From contig PKTG01000130.1 of assembly GCA_002869225.1 (NCBI GenBank), forward strand, positions 1-64,000: a stretch of 64,000 nt of DNA, written 5' to 3'. The DNA is from Candidatus Muiribacterium halophilum. GTDB lineage: Bacteria > Muiribacteriota > Muiribacteriia > Muiribacteriales > Muiribacteriaceae. The notes beneath the pieces are model-generated. The model worked only from the letters and a program-made list of their open reading frames with translations, did no database searches and had not been told where the DNA came from. The position numbers and the translations under genes are program-made. This document shows, one piece after another, positions 1-9,090 of the stretch (position 1 is its first letter; each line of letters opens with the position of its first letter).

Positions 1-1256
1 CCCTTTTTCACCTGACCCACATCTTTGATAAGCTTACCTTTTTCATCTGTTGTAAGACTATACCCTTTTGAGATGATATTCATAGGACTTAGAAGATTGA
101 GTTTCATCTTTAATCTATCAACTGTATCCTTCTTCTCTTTTAGATTCTCTAACATATATCTTTGTAGAGATTGTCTAAGATCATCCAGTTTCATATTAAG
201 TTCGTTAAAAGTCTTTTCTGTCTTCATAAGTCCGACAGATGCATTAGTAAGCCTCATCCTGTAATTCTCAAGCATAGATTTAGGTGATGATAATAGAATT
301 CTTCTATGGTTAATAAGTTGATATCTTTTTTCTGATACCACAGACATCAAGAGTTTTGATAGTCTACGTATAGAGAAATGTTGTAATTCTTTTTTTCTAA
401 TAAGAAGATTATTTTCAAGCATCCTGATAAGATGTCTCTTTAGATCACTAAGTCTTTTCCTTAACTCTCTTTTTTGTCTTACTAACATCTCTGCCGCAGC
501 TGTTGGAGTCTCTGCCCTTATATCTGCTACCATATCTGATATCAGAATATCTATCTCATGTCCTACTGCAGATATTACCGGAATCTTTGATTCAAACACC
601 GCTCTTGCGACTATCTCTTCATTGAAAGGCCATAGATCTTCAATTGATCCACCGCCTCTTCCTATTATAATAACGTCAACACGTCCATCTTCGTTTAAAG
701 CTTTTATACCTGCTACTATTTCACCTGCTGCTTCTTTCCCCTGAACCCTTGAGTTTTTAATTATCACATCAAAAAGCTCACCCTTTAGGATCTTGATCAT
801 ATCCTTAAACCCGGCAGCTTGCATTCCGCTAACAACACCTATCTTATTTACAATATCAGGAAGCTTTTTTTTATGTTCCGGCTCAAACAGTCCTTCCTTT
901 TTTAGTTTTGCTTTTAGTTCTTCAAACTTTCTTGCAAGAAGTCCAAAACCACTTTTTTCAAGATTTCTCACATAAAACTGATACTCACCTCTTGCGGTAT
1001 AAACTCCTATACTTCCATATATAAGAACATTATCACCGTTTTCTATTTTTGGAATATTTCCTTTATGATAACCTCTAAAATATACACATTTAATACTTGA
1101 CTGAGAATCTTTTACAGTAAAATATGCATGTCCAGATGGATATAATCTAAATCCTGATATCTCACCTTCAACAACGATATCATAAAGATTATGATCCTGT
1201 TCGATAAGACTTTTTATATATGAATTTAATTTGGTTACGGTTAAAATATCAGACAT
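1..1256 (-). CDS. xseA: Exodeoxyribonuclease VII large subunit (3' end outside window)
   Basis: Large subunit of exonuclease VII, which degrades single-stranded DNA in the cytoplasm together with XseB. The translation opens MSDILTVTKLNSYIKSLI and continues as the OB-fold nucleic-acid-binding domain over about the first 105 residues. The central catalytic domain carries IIIGRGGGSIEDLWPFNEE and SAVGHEIDILISDMVADIR, both hallmark XseA motifs (HETD is usual, HEID here). The C-terminal coiled coil follows and is cut off at base 1. The start ATG overlaps the last 8 bases of accC (ATGTCTGA), which suggests translational coupling. Seen: motifs and overlap. Known: family function. xseB is not visible here. 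Confidence 0.93.
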   Translation of the reverse strand, partial: MSDILTVTKLNSYIKSLIEQDHNLYDIVVEGEISGFRLYPSGHAYFTVKDSQSSIKCVYFRGYHKGNIPKIENGDNVLIYGSIGVYTARGEYQFYVRNLEKSGFGLLARKFEELKAKLKKEGLFEPEHKKKLPDIVNKIGVVSGMQAAGFKDMIKILKGELFDVIIKNSRVQGKEAAGEIVAGIKALNEDGRVDVIIIGRGGGSIEDLWPFNEEIVARAVFESKIPVISAVGHEIDILISDMVADIRAETPTAAAEMLVRQKRELRKRLSDLKRHLIRMLENNLLIRKKELQHFSIRRLSKLLMSVVSEKRYQLINHRRILLSSPKSMLENYRMRLTNASVGLMKTEKTFNELNMKLDDLRQSLQRYMLENLKEKKDTVDRLKMKLNLLSPMNIISKGYSLTTDEKGKLIKDVGQVKK

Positions 1257-2583
1257 TTTCTTCTAAAAACTTTGTTGTATATTTACCATTGGTAAATGTC
1301 TTATTATCCATTACCTTAGCATGAAAATCTGCAGTAGTAGAAAAACCTTCTACTTTGAATTCTGATAGCACTCTTTTCATCCTATTAATAGCTTCTTCTC
1401 TATCATTACCCCAGACAAGAAATTTGGCTACCATTGAATCATAATATGGTGGGATCTCATAACCGGAATATATAAACGAATCGATCCTTACATTTGGACC
1501 ACCAGGAAATATAAGCTGCTCTGCTTTTCCAGCATCTGGCATAAAGTTATTTTCAGGATCTTCTGCATTTATTCGACATTCGATAGCATGTCCATTGATC
1601 TTAATATCTTCCTGATCTATTGTTAGTTCTTCTCCAGCTGCTATTTTGATCTGCCATTTAACAAGGTCCTGATTACAGACCATCTCAGATACTCCATGTT
1701 CAACCTGCAATCTTGTATTCATCTCCATAAAAAAGAATTGACCTTTATCATAAAGAAATTCAAGGGTGCCAGCACCTTCATATTTGATCATTGCAGCGAG
1801 AGATGCTGCTCTTTTGCAGATATCCTCTCTCTGTGCATCATCTAGTACAGGACAAGGAGATTCTTCGATAAGTTTTTGATGTTTTCTTTGTACAGAACAA
1901 TCTCTTTCATATAGATAAAGGGCTTTTCCTTTACCATCACCTAGAACCTGAACTTCTATATGTTTTGGATTCTCAACAAATTTTTCAATATAAACATCAG
2001 GATTACCAAAAGCCGAAAGAGCTTCATTTTGAGCAATCTCAAAATAATGGGAAAGTTCTTTCAAATCTCTGGCGATTCTCATTCCTCTTCCACCACCACC
2101 GAAAGATGCTTTTATTATTACAGGAAACCCTACTTCCTTTGCTATGGTCTTTGCATCCTCAACATCTTTTACTGCACCTTCACTACCTGGCAAAACTGGA
2201 ACGGATGCTTCTCTTGCTATTCTTTTAGCCATTGCTTTGTCTGACATATTCATCATGGTGTTAAGAGATGGTCCAATAAATTTAATATCATGTGCCTCGC
2301 AGATCTCAACAAAATTCTGATTTTCTGATAAAAATCCATATCCAGGATGAATCGCCTCTGCTCCGGTTATCTGAGCTGCAGATATTATATTTGGAATATA
2401 TAGATAAGAATCAATACTCGCAGCTTCTCCTATACACACTGCTTCGTCTGCAAGCATACGATGAAGTGACATACTGTCCGCTTTTGAATAAACTGCAACA
2501 GTCTTTATCCCAAGCTCTTTACAAGCCCTTATGACTCTTATTGCTATCTCTCCTCTATTTGCTATAAGTATTTTATTAAACAT
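1249..2583 (-). CDS. accC: Biotin carboxylase subunit of acetyl-CoA (or related) carboxylase
   Basis: ATP-dependent carboxylation of the biotin carried by BCCP, the first half-reaction of acetyl-CoA carboxylase in fatty-acid synthesis. The 444 residues match the usual AccC length. Visible signatures are MFNKILIANRGEIAIRVIRA at the N terminus, HPGYGFLSEN near residue 80, the ATP-grasp glycine loop FGGGGRGMRIA near 162, the EVQVLGD and RDCSVQRKHQKLIEESP blocks, and RLQVEHGVSEM near 290, where most homologues have EHPVTEM. It lies downstream of the BCCP-like gene, with repeat DNA in the 142-bp gap, and overlaps xseA. The partner BCCP next door lacks the biotin lysine (see 2726-3178), so the substrate may be another BCCP. 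Confidence 0.95.
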   Translation of the reverse strand: MFNKILIANRGEIAIRVIRACKELGIKTVAVYSKADSMSLHRMLADEAVCIGEAASIDSYLYIPNIISAAQITGAEAIHPGYGFLSENQNFVEICEAHDIKFIGPSLNTMMNMSDKAMAKRIAREASVPVLPGSEGAVKDVEDAKTIAKEVGFPVIIKASFGGGGRGMRIARDLKELSHYFEIAQNEALSAFGNPDVYIEKFVENPKHIEVQVLGDGKGKALYLYERDCSVQRKHQKLIEESPCPVLDDAQREDICKRAASLAAMIKYEGAGTLEFLYDKGQFFFMEMNTRLQVEHGVSEMVCNQDLVKWQIKIAAGEELTIDQEDIKINGHAIECRINAEDPENNFMPDAGKAEQLIFPGGPNVRIDSFIYSGYEIPPYYDSMVAKFLVWGNDREEAINRMKRVLSEFKVEGFSTTADFHAKVMDNKTFTNGKYTTKFLEENV

Positions 2584-2639
2584 GTTTTATTCCTCTCAAA
2601 ATAGTTATGTTTTTTATTCCTTTTAATTTCTAAAAAACT

Positions 2640-2725
2640 ATGGGGTTTGGGATTTGGTGTTTGGTGTTTGAGTCTGTCTTGTTCTTCCCAAAATCCTAAA
2701 TCCAGCTTCATCCCAAAATCTGCTT
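2640..2725. repeat. Heptad-repeat island 1 (reverse orientation)
   Basis: Intergenic repeat between accB-like and accC, ending at the accB-like stop codon. It holds GGATTT/GGTGTTT heptads followed by TTCCCAAAATCCTAAATCC. On the minus strand it reads GATGAAGCTGGATTTAGG, then ATTTTGGGAAGA, then CAAACACCAAACACC. This is module 1 of the dispersed repeat seen at about 5.5, 18.4, 38.5, 54.9 and 60.9 kb. Confidence 0.8.
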
Positions 2726-3178
2726 CTAAATTGCCTCTACCTCATAGAGTGCCTGTCCATACTCTACCGGATCCGAATCATTAATATAAATATTTTTTAC
2801 TACCAGATCAAAAGGAGCAAACACATCATATACTACTTCCATAGATACAATATGTCCCATTCTTTCACCATGGGCTATTGTATCTCCTTCCTTTAATCTA
2901 TCTGGAGAATCAGGTGGATGTATAGAGAAATATTTTCCCACTCTATCCGCTTCAATAAAAACGTTTTTATCTTTATCATCTGATTTTTCAATTATATTTT
3001 TATTTTGTTCTATAATTTGGTTCTCATAGAGATCAGAAATAACAGGTTGAATCGGAATAGCTTTCTTTATTTTTAATTTCTTGCTATTTAATTCTAATTT
3101 TAAACTAGTTGCTTCGGACTCTTCAAATTTCTTTAATACATCTTTAATAAGTTTTGTATCTATACTTTTTTTACCCAT
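2726..3178 (-). CDS. BCCP-like protein lacking the biotinylated lysine
   Basis: 150-residue protein in the position and shape of AccB. It has a charged N-terminal helix (about 1-45), a linker, and a C-terminal biotinyl/lipoyl-type beta domain (about 75-150) ending PVEYGQALYEVEAI. The family's biotinylation site is (E)AMKM; here the aligned stretch is GHIVSMEVVYDVFAP, so glutamate replaces the acceptor lysine. It overlaps mazG by 8 bp and precedes accC. Seen: the substitution and context. Inferred: it cannot be biotinylated by BirA and may be a structural or regulatory partner of AccC, or a degenerate copy with a functional BCCP elsewhere. It could also belong to a divergent lipoyl-like family. 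Confidence 0.75.
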   Translation of the reverse strand: MGKKSIDTKLIKDVLKKFEESEATSLKLELNSKKLKIKKAIPIQPVISDLYENQIIEQNKNIIEKSDDKDKNVFIEADRVGKYFSIHPPDSPDRLKEGDTIAHGERMGHIVSMEVVYDVFAPFDLVVKNIYINDSDPVEYGQALYEVEAI

Positions 3179-3782
3179 CTGATCTTTCCTCCATCCGGGA
3201 TATCTTTTTCAGAAAATCCTGAAGAGCAAATTCCGGATCTATATCTTTCTCTTTAGCTTTTAATACAATATCAAATAACTCTTTACCTATCAGTTCATTT
3301 TCATTCAGATCTTCATTTCCCAGTTTCTCTTCGATATTATTTGAAGTCGCATGTAACCTTTTAATCATCTTCGATGCTTTCATCAACGCTGGTAGCTTTG
3401 AAGGAATAGAATCAAGTACAGAACCTTTTTCTTTCTTTTTACTACTGTTCCATAACTTTAATACATCCTGAGCAGATTCTGCTTTTTCTTCTCCAAAGAC
3501 ATGAGGATGTCTTGTTATAAGTTTTGAACAAATACCTTTTTCAACATCTTCATAATCAAATAATTCTTCCTCTTCCGCGATCACAGCTTGAAATGCTATC
3601 TGCAAAAGAAGATCCCCCAGCTCTTCACAATGAGCTGAGGGGTCTTTACTATCTATTGCATCGATTACTTCATAAGCCTCTTCGATTGTAAACTCTTTTA
3701 ATGTTTCAAAAGTCTGCTGTTGATCCCAAGGGCAACCTTTATCAGACCTTAGAGTTCGCATTATATCTAATAGTTTTTTCAT
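3171..3782 (-). CDS. mazG: MazG-type nucleoside triphosphate pyrophosphohydrolase
   Basis: Hydrolyses NTPs to NMP and pyrophosphate (housekeeping clean-up of non-canonical nucleotides). The family signature KGCPWDQQQTFETLKEF is near residue 17, followed by the metal-binding helices IEEAYEVIDAID and CEELGDLLLQIAFQA, giving the EExxE...ExxD arrangement. At 203 residues it is shorter than the two-domain enterobacterial protein (about 260). The second helical repeat is reduced but still ends with an FLKKISRMEE element. It overlaps the upstream parvulin gene by 4 bp (ATGA) and the BCCP-like gene by 8 bp, so all are probably translated from one mRNA. Confidence 0.92.
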   Translation of the reverse strand: MKKLLDIMRTLRSDKGCPWDQQQTFETLKEFTIEEAYEVIDAIDSKDPSAHCEELGDLLLQIAFQAVIAEEEELFDYEDVEKGICSKLITRHPHVFGEEKAESAQDVLKLWNSSKKKEKGSVLDSIPSKLPALMKASKMIKRLHATSNNIEEKLGNEDLNENELIGKELFDIVLKAKEKDIDPEFALQDFLKKISRMEERSDG

Positions 3783-5434
3783 AGTTTGTCATAATGGTAC
3801 TTAACATCATAAGTACTTGAAAGATCTTTCATCAAAGCTTCAAAAGCATCAGCTTTCTTTTTCTGCTCAAGCTTTGCCTGAAGTCTATCTTTTATCTCTT
3901 CAAAGGATTTTTTCGTTATACTTTTAACTTTAAGAAGAGCAGCACCATTTGGAAGATTAACAAATCCAGTAGTTCCACCTTCTTTTATTGTTTTAAGTTT
4001 TTCTGCTATTTCAGGGAAAATATCACTTCTCATAAATTCTCCAAGATATCCAGTACCATCTTTTCCAGGATCATCTGAATATTCTTTTACAAGAGCTTCA
4101 AAACTTTCGCCTTTATTAAGTCTTTCCATAATCTCTTTTTTAAGTTTCTCTATCTGATCCATTGGATGATTCTGAATAGCAAGGAAAATATAATTTCCTT
4201 CAAATACTCTATTATTATCCTGATAATAAGCTTTTAACTCACCATCTTTAAGAGTTGAGTTTTTATTTACATAATCTTCAATATAAGCGTTATGAATAAA
4301 CTGATCTATACTATCCTTGATCTCATCAGAATCAGGTTTTATAACCTTTTTAGCCTCCATTAATAGTGCATCTTTTTCTGTCATTGATGCAAGTAATTTC
4401 TGACTATTATTATCTTTTTTATAAAAATCCTTCATATAATCAGGTAGATTTTTCATCTCATTATCAAGTTGTTCCTGTCTAACTGCAGGTTTACCATTGA
4501 TTGTTGAGAGAACATCTCCAGATTTTTCATATGAAATATTATATTTTTTAAGGATTCCATCTTTCCACTCATTAAAAGCATCTCCCTGCTTTTCACTTGA
4601 AAGATTCTTTCTGATATCTTCTTTAACACTATCAAAATTTTTACTTCCTGCAGCTTTTTTACCAGTAAGGTAAATCAAATGCCAACCGAATCTTGTCTTA
4701 ACTGGATCTGATATTTCACCTTCTTTCATAGCAAACGCTGCATCAGCGAAAGGTTTTACCATTCTATCTTTTGTGAAGAATCCAAGATCTCCACCTCTTG
4801 CTTTTGAAGGACATGTAGAATACTGTTTTGCAGCATCTTCAAATTTAACCTCTCCACTTTCTATCTTCTTTTTAAGATCAACTAATTTCTTTCTGTTTTC
4901 TTCACCTTCAGGAAGTAAAATATGTGATGCTTTAACCTCAGCTTCCTGTTTGAACTTGTCCTGATTATCATCAAAATATTTTTTACAGTCTTCATCAGAA
5001 GCTTTTGTTGACTGATTTATTTCCTGTCTTTTTTCTCCCATAAAACGTTCTAAGATAAGACTTTCTCTTGTCTTTTCTATTCTATCCTTGATCTTATCTC
5101 TATAATTTTCTTTATCTATTCTTCTACCAGCTAATTTAAAATTAACATATCTTTCCAGAAGTTTTTTCTTTCCTTCAGGGTCCTTAAGTAATCTCACTCT
5201 GTACATTGGCGGAATCTTTTCAATTTCTTTATCAAATTCTGCTACAGTTACTTTACCATCTTTATATTCTGCAAGAACCGCATTTGGATCTTTTTCTGTC
5301 TTCATTGTATCTACCCCTTTTTTTGTTATTTTATTTGGCGTAGATGCATCAGCAGACTTTTTTGTTGCGTCGCATGCAACAAGACTTAACATAGAAATTG
5401 TAATGACTAATACAACAGCAAGCTTTTTTAACAT
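3779..5434 (-). CDS. Parvulin-type peptidyl-prolyl isomerase lipoprotein, two PPIase domains
   Basis: Exported folding factor of the PrsA/SurA/PpiC type. The N terminus is a lipoprotein signal, MLKKLAVVLVITISML then SLVAC with the lipobox cysteine at residue 21. A SurA_N-like helical region follows. The first rotamase domain (about 165-265) has ASHILLPEGEE, ARGGDLGFFTKDRMVKPFAD and GWHLIYLTGKK. A second, less conserved PPIase-like domain (about 400-505) has YSDDPGKDGTGYLGEF and FVNLPNGAALLKVKSI. At 551 residues it is a double-parvulin form. It is the first gene of the operon with mazG, accB-like, accC and xseA. Its start has GGAGGA 4 bases upstream. The likely role is folding of exported proteins at the membrane. 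Confidence 0.9.
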   Translation of the reverse strand: MLKKLAVVLVITISMLSLVACDATKKSADASTPNKITKKGVDTMKTEKDPNAVLAEYKDGKVTVAEFDKEIEKIPPMYRVRLLKDPEGKKKLLERYVNFKLAGRRIDKENYRDKIKDRIEKTRESLILERFMGEKRQEINQSTKASDEDCKKYFDDNQDKFKQEAEVKASHILLPEGEENRKKLVDLKKKIESGEVKFEDAAKQYSTCPSKARGGDLGFFTKDRMVKPFADAAFAMKEGEISDPVKTRFGWHLIYLTGKKAAGSKNFDSVKEDIRKNLSSEKQGDAFNEWKDGILKKYNISYEKSGDVLSTINGKPAVRQEQLDNEMKNLPDYMKDFYKKDNNSQKLLASMTEKDALLMEAKKVIKPDSDEIKDSIDQFIHNAYIEDYVNKNSTLKDGELKAYYQDNNRVFEGNYIFLAIQNHPMDQIEKLKKEIMERLNKGESFEALVKEYSDDPGKDGTGYLGEFMRSDIFPEIAEKLKTIKEGGTTGFVNLPNGAALLKVKSITKKSFEEIKDRLQAKLEQKKKADAFEALMKDLSSTYDVKYHYDKL

Positions 5435-5461
5435 AGTTCCTCCAATATTTTATTTGTTTTT

Positions 5462-5490
5462 ATGTTACATCTAGCAATTAAGATAGTCAA
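5462..5490 (-). promoter_or_regulatory. Sigma-70 type promoter of the parvulin-mazG-accBC-xseA operon
   Basis: On the minus strand TTGACT (5490-5485), a 17-bp spacer and TAACAT (5467-5462) lie about 30 bp upstream of the ATG at 5434, which has GGAGGA as its ribosome binding site. Confidence 0.65.
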
Positions 5491-5495
5491 GGGGG

Positions 5496-5518
5496 GAAGA
5501 TTGATACCATCAATCTTC
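5496..5518. other. Perfect 9-bp hairpin just upstream of the promoter
   Basis: GAAGATTGA (5496-5504) and TCAATCTTC (5510-5518) flank the 5-base loop TACCA. There is no adjacent T-run, so it is not a canonical terminator. It sits between the downstream end of the Wzy-like gene and the next promoter and could stabilise an mRNA 3' end or serve as an operator. Confidence 0.5.
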
Positions 5519-5530
5519 AGGTAAAGGAAC

Positions 5531-5694
5531 GGACTTAATAACTGGAACTTGGGATAAAGCTGGATTTTGGATTTTGGGAAGATCAAAACTAACCCAAAAC
5601 CCACTTTTTAGGACTTTCTGCTTTTGTGCCTAATACCCACATTTCGCTTTACGCTTTACGATTACATTACTGTTCTAATGTTCACTGTTCAATG
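5531..5694 (+). repeat. Heptad-repeat island 2 (full-length, forward orientation)
   Basis: Contains module 1 (GGACTTAATAACTGGAACTT, then GGGATAAAGCTGG, ATTTTGGATTTTGGG, AAGATCAAAACTAACCC), module 2 (GGACTTTCTGCTTTT), module 3 (CGCTTTACGCTTTACG) and module 4 (TGTTCACTGTTCAATG). The element runs into the 3' end of the Wzy-like gene, so the last residues LNSEH and the stop codon of that protein are written in module 4. Confidence 0.85.
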
Positions 5695-7324
5695 CTTTTA
5701 GAAGAGAATCATAAATCTCATAATAATGTATTGCTTTTTCTTTTGAGATATCATCATCCTTTTGTGAATAAAGCATATAAAGATTATAATAAGCTTTATA
5801 GGATACAGGATAAAACTCAACGAATTTCTCAAGATCCTTTATTGCCATATCGTTTTCTCCAACTCCTATAAAACTAAGACCTCTGTAGAAAAATATTAGC
5901 GGTCTCTTTGAATAGTCTAAAGCTCTGTTAAACAGTTGAAGACTTTCTGTATAATTACCTTTATTGTAGTAGAATATTCCAGCATTATAATATGGAAGAT
6001 ACCAACCCGGATTTATTTTTATTGCTTTCTTAAAGTAGACTTGTTTTTCTGCCAAAGTTCCTTTTTTCATTCCTTGTTTCATGTAAATTCCAGATACGAA
6101 ATATAAAGAACTAAAAGCAATGAACAAAATACAGACATATATCCCTATTGTCCTTTTAAATAAATTAAGTTCTAATTTTTTACTCGGTACCTTTCCGTTT
6201 ATTACTGCCTGATTTATCACAAAGAACAATAATACAATTACAGATGGCAATCTCATTGGAAATGAAAACATAGATTGAAAAATAAGGTATAATAAAAGAG
6301 GTCTATACTTAGAACTAAAAAAGTACTTAATAATTGGCAAAAAGAGTAAGAATATTAATGTAACCCCAACAATTCCTAACTCACTAAATATCTGTAAGAC
6401 TTCATTATGAGCAAATTTAGCATCACAGAAATAATTATAGTCAAAATCAAAAACACATTCGTTTTGATAATAAAGGAAGGCTTCTTCAAATAGACCTAAT
6501 CCAGTACCAAACATAAAATAATTCTTTATTACCTCAAAGGTTGTCTTCCAAATATATAGTCTCTGACTTAGTGAATTTTTTATGCTGAAATCAAATAATG
6601 TCTTTACTTGCCATATATTGACTTTATGAGCAGAAAGATACGATATTGATATTATTACAGCTAAAACAAGAAGCCATTTCATAAGAGATTTTTTATCTTT
6701 TATATCCTTAATAAAAAAATATATAAGAAATAGAATCAGGAAGAATACAGTAGTTTTGGTAAGGACTAAAAATACAACAGAGACATATAATATGTTTATT
6801 AATCTTCTATAACCATAACACAAGTTAAAGATCACTACAGATGCTAAAAATTCTGCCACAAAGTTTTTATTTCCAAGTGTTGAAAATACACCGTTTAATA
6901 ATTGATAATCAGAATAATCTTTGTTTAAGAAAAATGGGTCAATCTGAAAAAATTGAAAGTACGCATATATAGAGATCATTATTGCAGAAAAGTTAATTAT
7001 ATGAACAAATTTTCTTTCATTATATTTAAAATCAATTCCAATTAATATATAAAAAACGAAAAATAATATAAGTGATGAAAAAGACTTCAATGGAAGTTTA
7101 GATATAAATATAGTATTTAATGTTATATAAACTAAAAAGCTCAGAAAGACTTTAGGATTAATAATATTTAATACTTTTTCTTTTAAAATATTACTTCCTA
7201 TTAAAAAAGACGAAAATATAGTTATTAAAAATCTTTTTGGTAATAAGAATATCTCTATAGAATCCTTTAAGAAAAATAAAGGAATGAGAGGAATAAGATA
7301 CTGTACAATTATTGTATTTACCAT
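5675..7324 (-). CDS. O-antigen ligase/Wzy-family membrane protein with C-terminal TPR
   Basis: About ten hydrophobic segments across residues 1-420 with a large external loop, then TPR units (about 435-545: GWYLPYYNAGIFYYNKGNY, then IFFYRGLSFIGVGENDMA). The loop carries FGTGLGLFEEAF and a KFAHNEVLQIFSELGIVG block, which is the Wzy_C hallmark (AHNxxLQ near the glycan-transfer site). Family members ligate O-antigen to lipid A-core or glycans to type IV pilins. The start overlaps the pseudopilin gene by 7 bp, so pilin glycosylation is a reasonable inference (PglL/TfpO-like), with polysaccharide polymerase as the alternative. The C-terminal SEH and stop codon lie in repeat DNA. Confidence 0.8.
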   Translation of the reverse strand: MVNTIIVQYLIPLIPLFFLKDSIEIFLLPKRFLITIFSSFLIGSNILKEKVLNIINPKVFLSFLVYITLNTIFISKLPLKSFSSLILFFVFYILIGIDFKYNERKFVHIINFSAIMISIYAYFQFFQIDPFFLNKDYSDYQLLNGVFSTLGNKNFVAEFLASVVIFNLCYGYRRLINILYVSVVFLVLTKTTVFFLILFLIYFFIKDIKDKKSLMKWLLVLAVIISISYLSAHKVNIWQVKTLFDFSIKNSLSQRLYIWKTTFEVIKNYFMFGTGLGLFEEAFLYYQNECVFDFDYNYFCDAKFAHNEVLQIFSELGIVGVTLIFLLFLPIIKYFFSSKYRPLLLYLIFQSMFSFPMRLPSVIVLLFFVINQAVINGKVPSKKLELNLFKRTIGIYVCILFIAFSSLYFVSGIYMKQGMKKGTLAEKQVYFKKAIKINPGWYLPYYNAGIFYYNKGNYTESLQLFNRALDYSKRPLIFFYRGLSFIGVGENDMAIKDLEKFVEFYPVSYKAYYNLYMLYSQKDDDISKEKAIHYYEIYDSLLKALNSEH

Positions 7325-8142
7325 TGATAATAATATTTCCCGTTAAGCCCCATATAATATTTCTTTTCTCCAGGAAGTCCTATTCTATTTGATGGATAAA
7401 ATCTAATATCCATAATTTCTATTGATTCATTTGTATTATTTGCAGGATCCGGGTCCATTGGAAAATATAATTTACCAGTGCCCGGATCGTATACTCTTGT
7501 ATTTATCCTATACCATCCTGAATGTACTTCAGCTGTATCCACATAAAAAGTAGTTACTTCCTGTGTATCACATACAAGCAAAGGGCCAGGTAAACTTGGG
7601 TCAGCTGATAATGAATATACATGTGGGCCAAGATAACCTTTTCTTAATTTAACTTCCCAATCATATTTAGATTGAGTAAAAGGATTTTCATAAAATCCTT
7701 TTGATGTATCATCATGCCACAGTAGATCAGCCACAGTTCTTCCATCACCTCTAAGATATGGAGCTCTATATTTGCCTTCATCAGGATAAAACTCCCATCT
7801 TTGTGGTGGTATCTGCGGATCAAGCATAGCATTTTCAAGTATTGTCAATAATGTCCAATCTTCTGGAGGAAGATCAGGAACATAAAGAGTAGGATCAATA
7901 GAAGCAGCAGTATACAATGCATTTAAATAATTATAGGTCTCTCCAACTTTTGGAAAGTATGCAAAATCATTATTATAATTTAGGAGTCCTCTACGAGTCT
8001 TGTTAAGTATTTCAAGTAATCTTGCTTCTTTTCCAATTTTAACTTTAGACTTTGGATTGGGAATAATAAGAGTTGCAAGTAAAAGCAAGATAACAGTAGA
8101 TAACATTATCTCTATAAAAGAAAAACCCTTATTTTTTTTCAT
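7318..8142 (-). CDS. Type IV pilin-like (pseudopilin) protein
   Basis: The N terminus MKKNKGFSFIEIMLSTVIL is a class III prepilin signal, with the prepilin-peptidase cleavage G/F and glutamate at mature position 5, followed by a hydrophobic helix to about residue 28. The rest of the 274-residue protein is an unusually long globular domain rich in aromatic residues, with no pilin subtype I recognise. It follows a second pilin gene by 2 bp and overlaps the Wzy-like gene. Probable role: minor pilin or pseudopilin of a type IV pilus or type II secretion system. The assembly ATPase and secretin genes are not in the window. Confidence 0.82.
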   Translation of the reverse strand: MKKNKGFSFIEIMLSTVILLLLATLIIPNPKSKVKIGKEARLLEILNKTRRGLLNYNNDFAYFPKVGETYNYLNALYTAASIDPTLYVPDLPPEDWTLLTILENAMLDPQIPPQRWEFYPDEGKYRAPYLRGDGRTVADLLWHDDTSKGFYENPFTQSKYDWEVKLRKGYLGPHVYSLSADPSLPGPLLVCDTQEVTTFYVDTAEVHSGWYRINTRVYDPGTGKLYFPMDPDPANNTNESIEIMDIRFYPSNRIGLPGEKKYYMGLNGKYYYQW

Positions 8143-8144
8143 GT

Positions 8145-8996
8145 TTAGAATTCAGAAAGATCTCTGTCTCTATTTCCTTTCTCGATAATTTTATGAAGAT
8201 ATTTTGGAAATCTTATATCAAATATATCTCTTGTCTTGTATACGTTTGATACATTATCATAGGTAGAAGTAGCATTTACTGTCCTTGCCACTTCATAATT
8301 ACCGTCAGGCCATCCTTTTGCATTAAGTAGATTCGTCACATCGGTTGCATTACTTGCTGTACCTAAAACAGGACCACCTTTCCATTGAAATATGTTTACA
8401 GGATAGCCACCAAGATTAGATGCTGCAGTATTGATTTCAGTTACTACAGTAGGAGCTGCTACACCAAGAGTAACAGTAGTTGTCATAACTTCACTGTAAA
8501 CACCAGTAGAACCTTCTCCACCTGTTCCATATACACCAACAGAGGAAGCTGTTGCAGGGTTCATAGCCTCGTTTATAGGTCTCCAGGTTCCAAGATAAGA
8601 ATCACGTATTTCCCAGTCTTCTTTTTTTCCAGTATATGGATTGGGTGGAATCTCGTTAATATATATACGCTGTGATTTGATCTTATCTCGATCCGGGAAA
8701 TCAACTATTTCTTTCCCTGTAAGTTCTCTTTCCAAAGTCTGCAATGCAGTGAACCTAAGTGTCGTAGAATCAGTTTCAGTAAATGTAGGTATTATTGGAT
8801 ATTTTCCATGATCTCGATAATAAGCATCAAGTGCTGTTCTGATCTTTTCAAGTGTATTTATAGTCTTCTCTTCTCTGACATTCTGATATAAGGTCTCACC
8901 AAAAGGTATTGATGAATATGCAAGAAGTGTTATAATAGCGGTAACAGCCATTAATTCGATTAATGTAAATCCTTTATTTCTAAAAAGATTAAACAT
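8145..8996 (-). CDS. Type IV pilin-like (pseudopilin) protein
   Basis: The N terminus MFNLFRNKGFTLIELMAVTA is a textbook prepilin leader (KG/FTLIE) with the hydrophobic alpha1 helix. The helix continues KTINTLEKIRTALDAYYRDH as in GspG-like pilins, then a ~230-residue globular region. It contains PPNPYTGKKEDWEI, recalling the calcium/asparagine-proline loop of major pseudopilins. It is the first gene of a three-gene unit (pilin, pilin, Wzy-like) with its own promoter at 9040-9069 and an upstream terminator. It is exported, processed by prepilin peptidase and assembled in the inner membrane. Major versus minor status cannot be told. Confidence 0.85.
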   Translation of the reverse strand: MFNLFRNKGFTLIELMAVTAIITLLAYSSIPFGETLYQNVREEKTINTLEKIRTALDAYYRDHGKYPIIPTFTETDSTTLRFTALQTLERELTGKEIVDFPDRDKIKSQRIYINEIPPNPYTGKKEDWEIRDSYLGTWRPINEAMNPATASSVGVYGTGGEGSTGVYSEVMTTTVTLGVAAPTVVTEINTAASNLGGYPVNIFQWKGGPVLGTASNATDVTNLLNAKGWPDGNYEVARTVNATSTYDNVSNVYKTRDIFDIRFPKYLHKIIEKGNRDRDLSEF

Positions 8997-9039
8997 TTAA
9001 TTCACCTCTTTCCTTTTTAATAAACACTTGTCTATTATT

Positions 9040-9069
9040 ATTATAACATTAAAATGCGCTGCAAGTCAA
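9040..9069 (-). promoter_or_regulatory. Sigma-70 promoter of the pseudopilin operon
   Basis: Minus strand TTGACT (9069-9064), an 18-bp spacer and TATAAT (9045-9040), about 43 bp upstream of the pilin ATG. GGAAAGAGGTG before the start gives the ribosome binding site. Confidence 0.72.
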
Positions 9070-9090
9070 TTTAGCACTGTTTAACTAATA

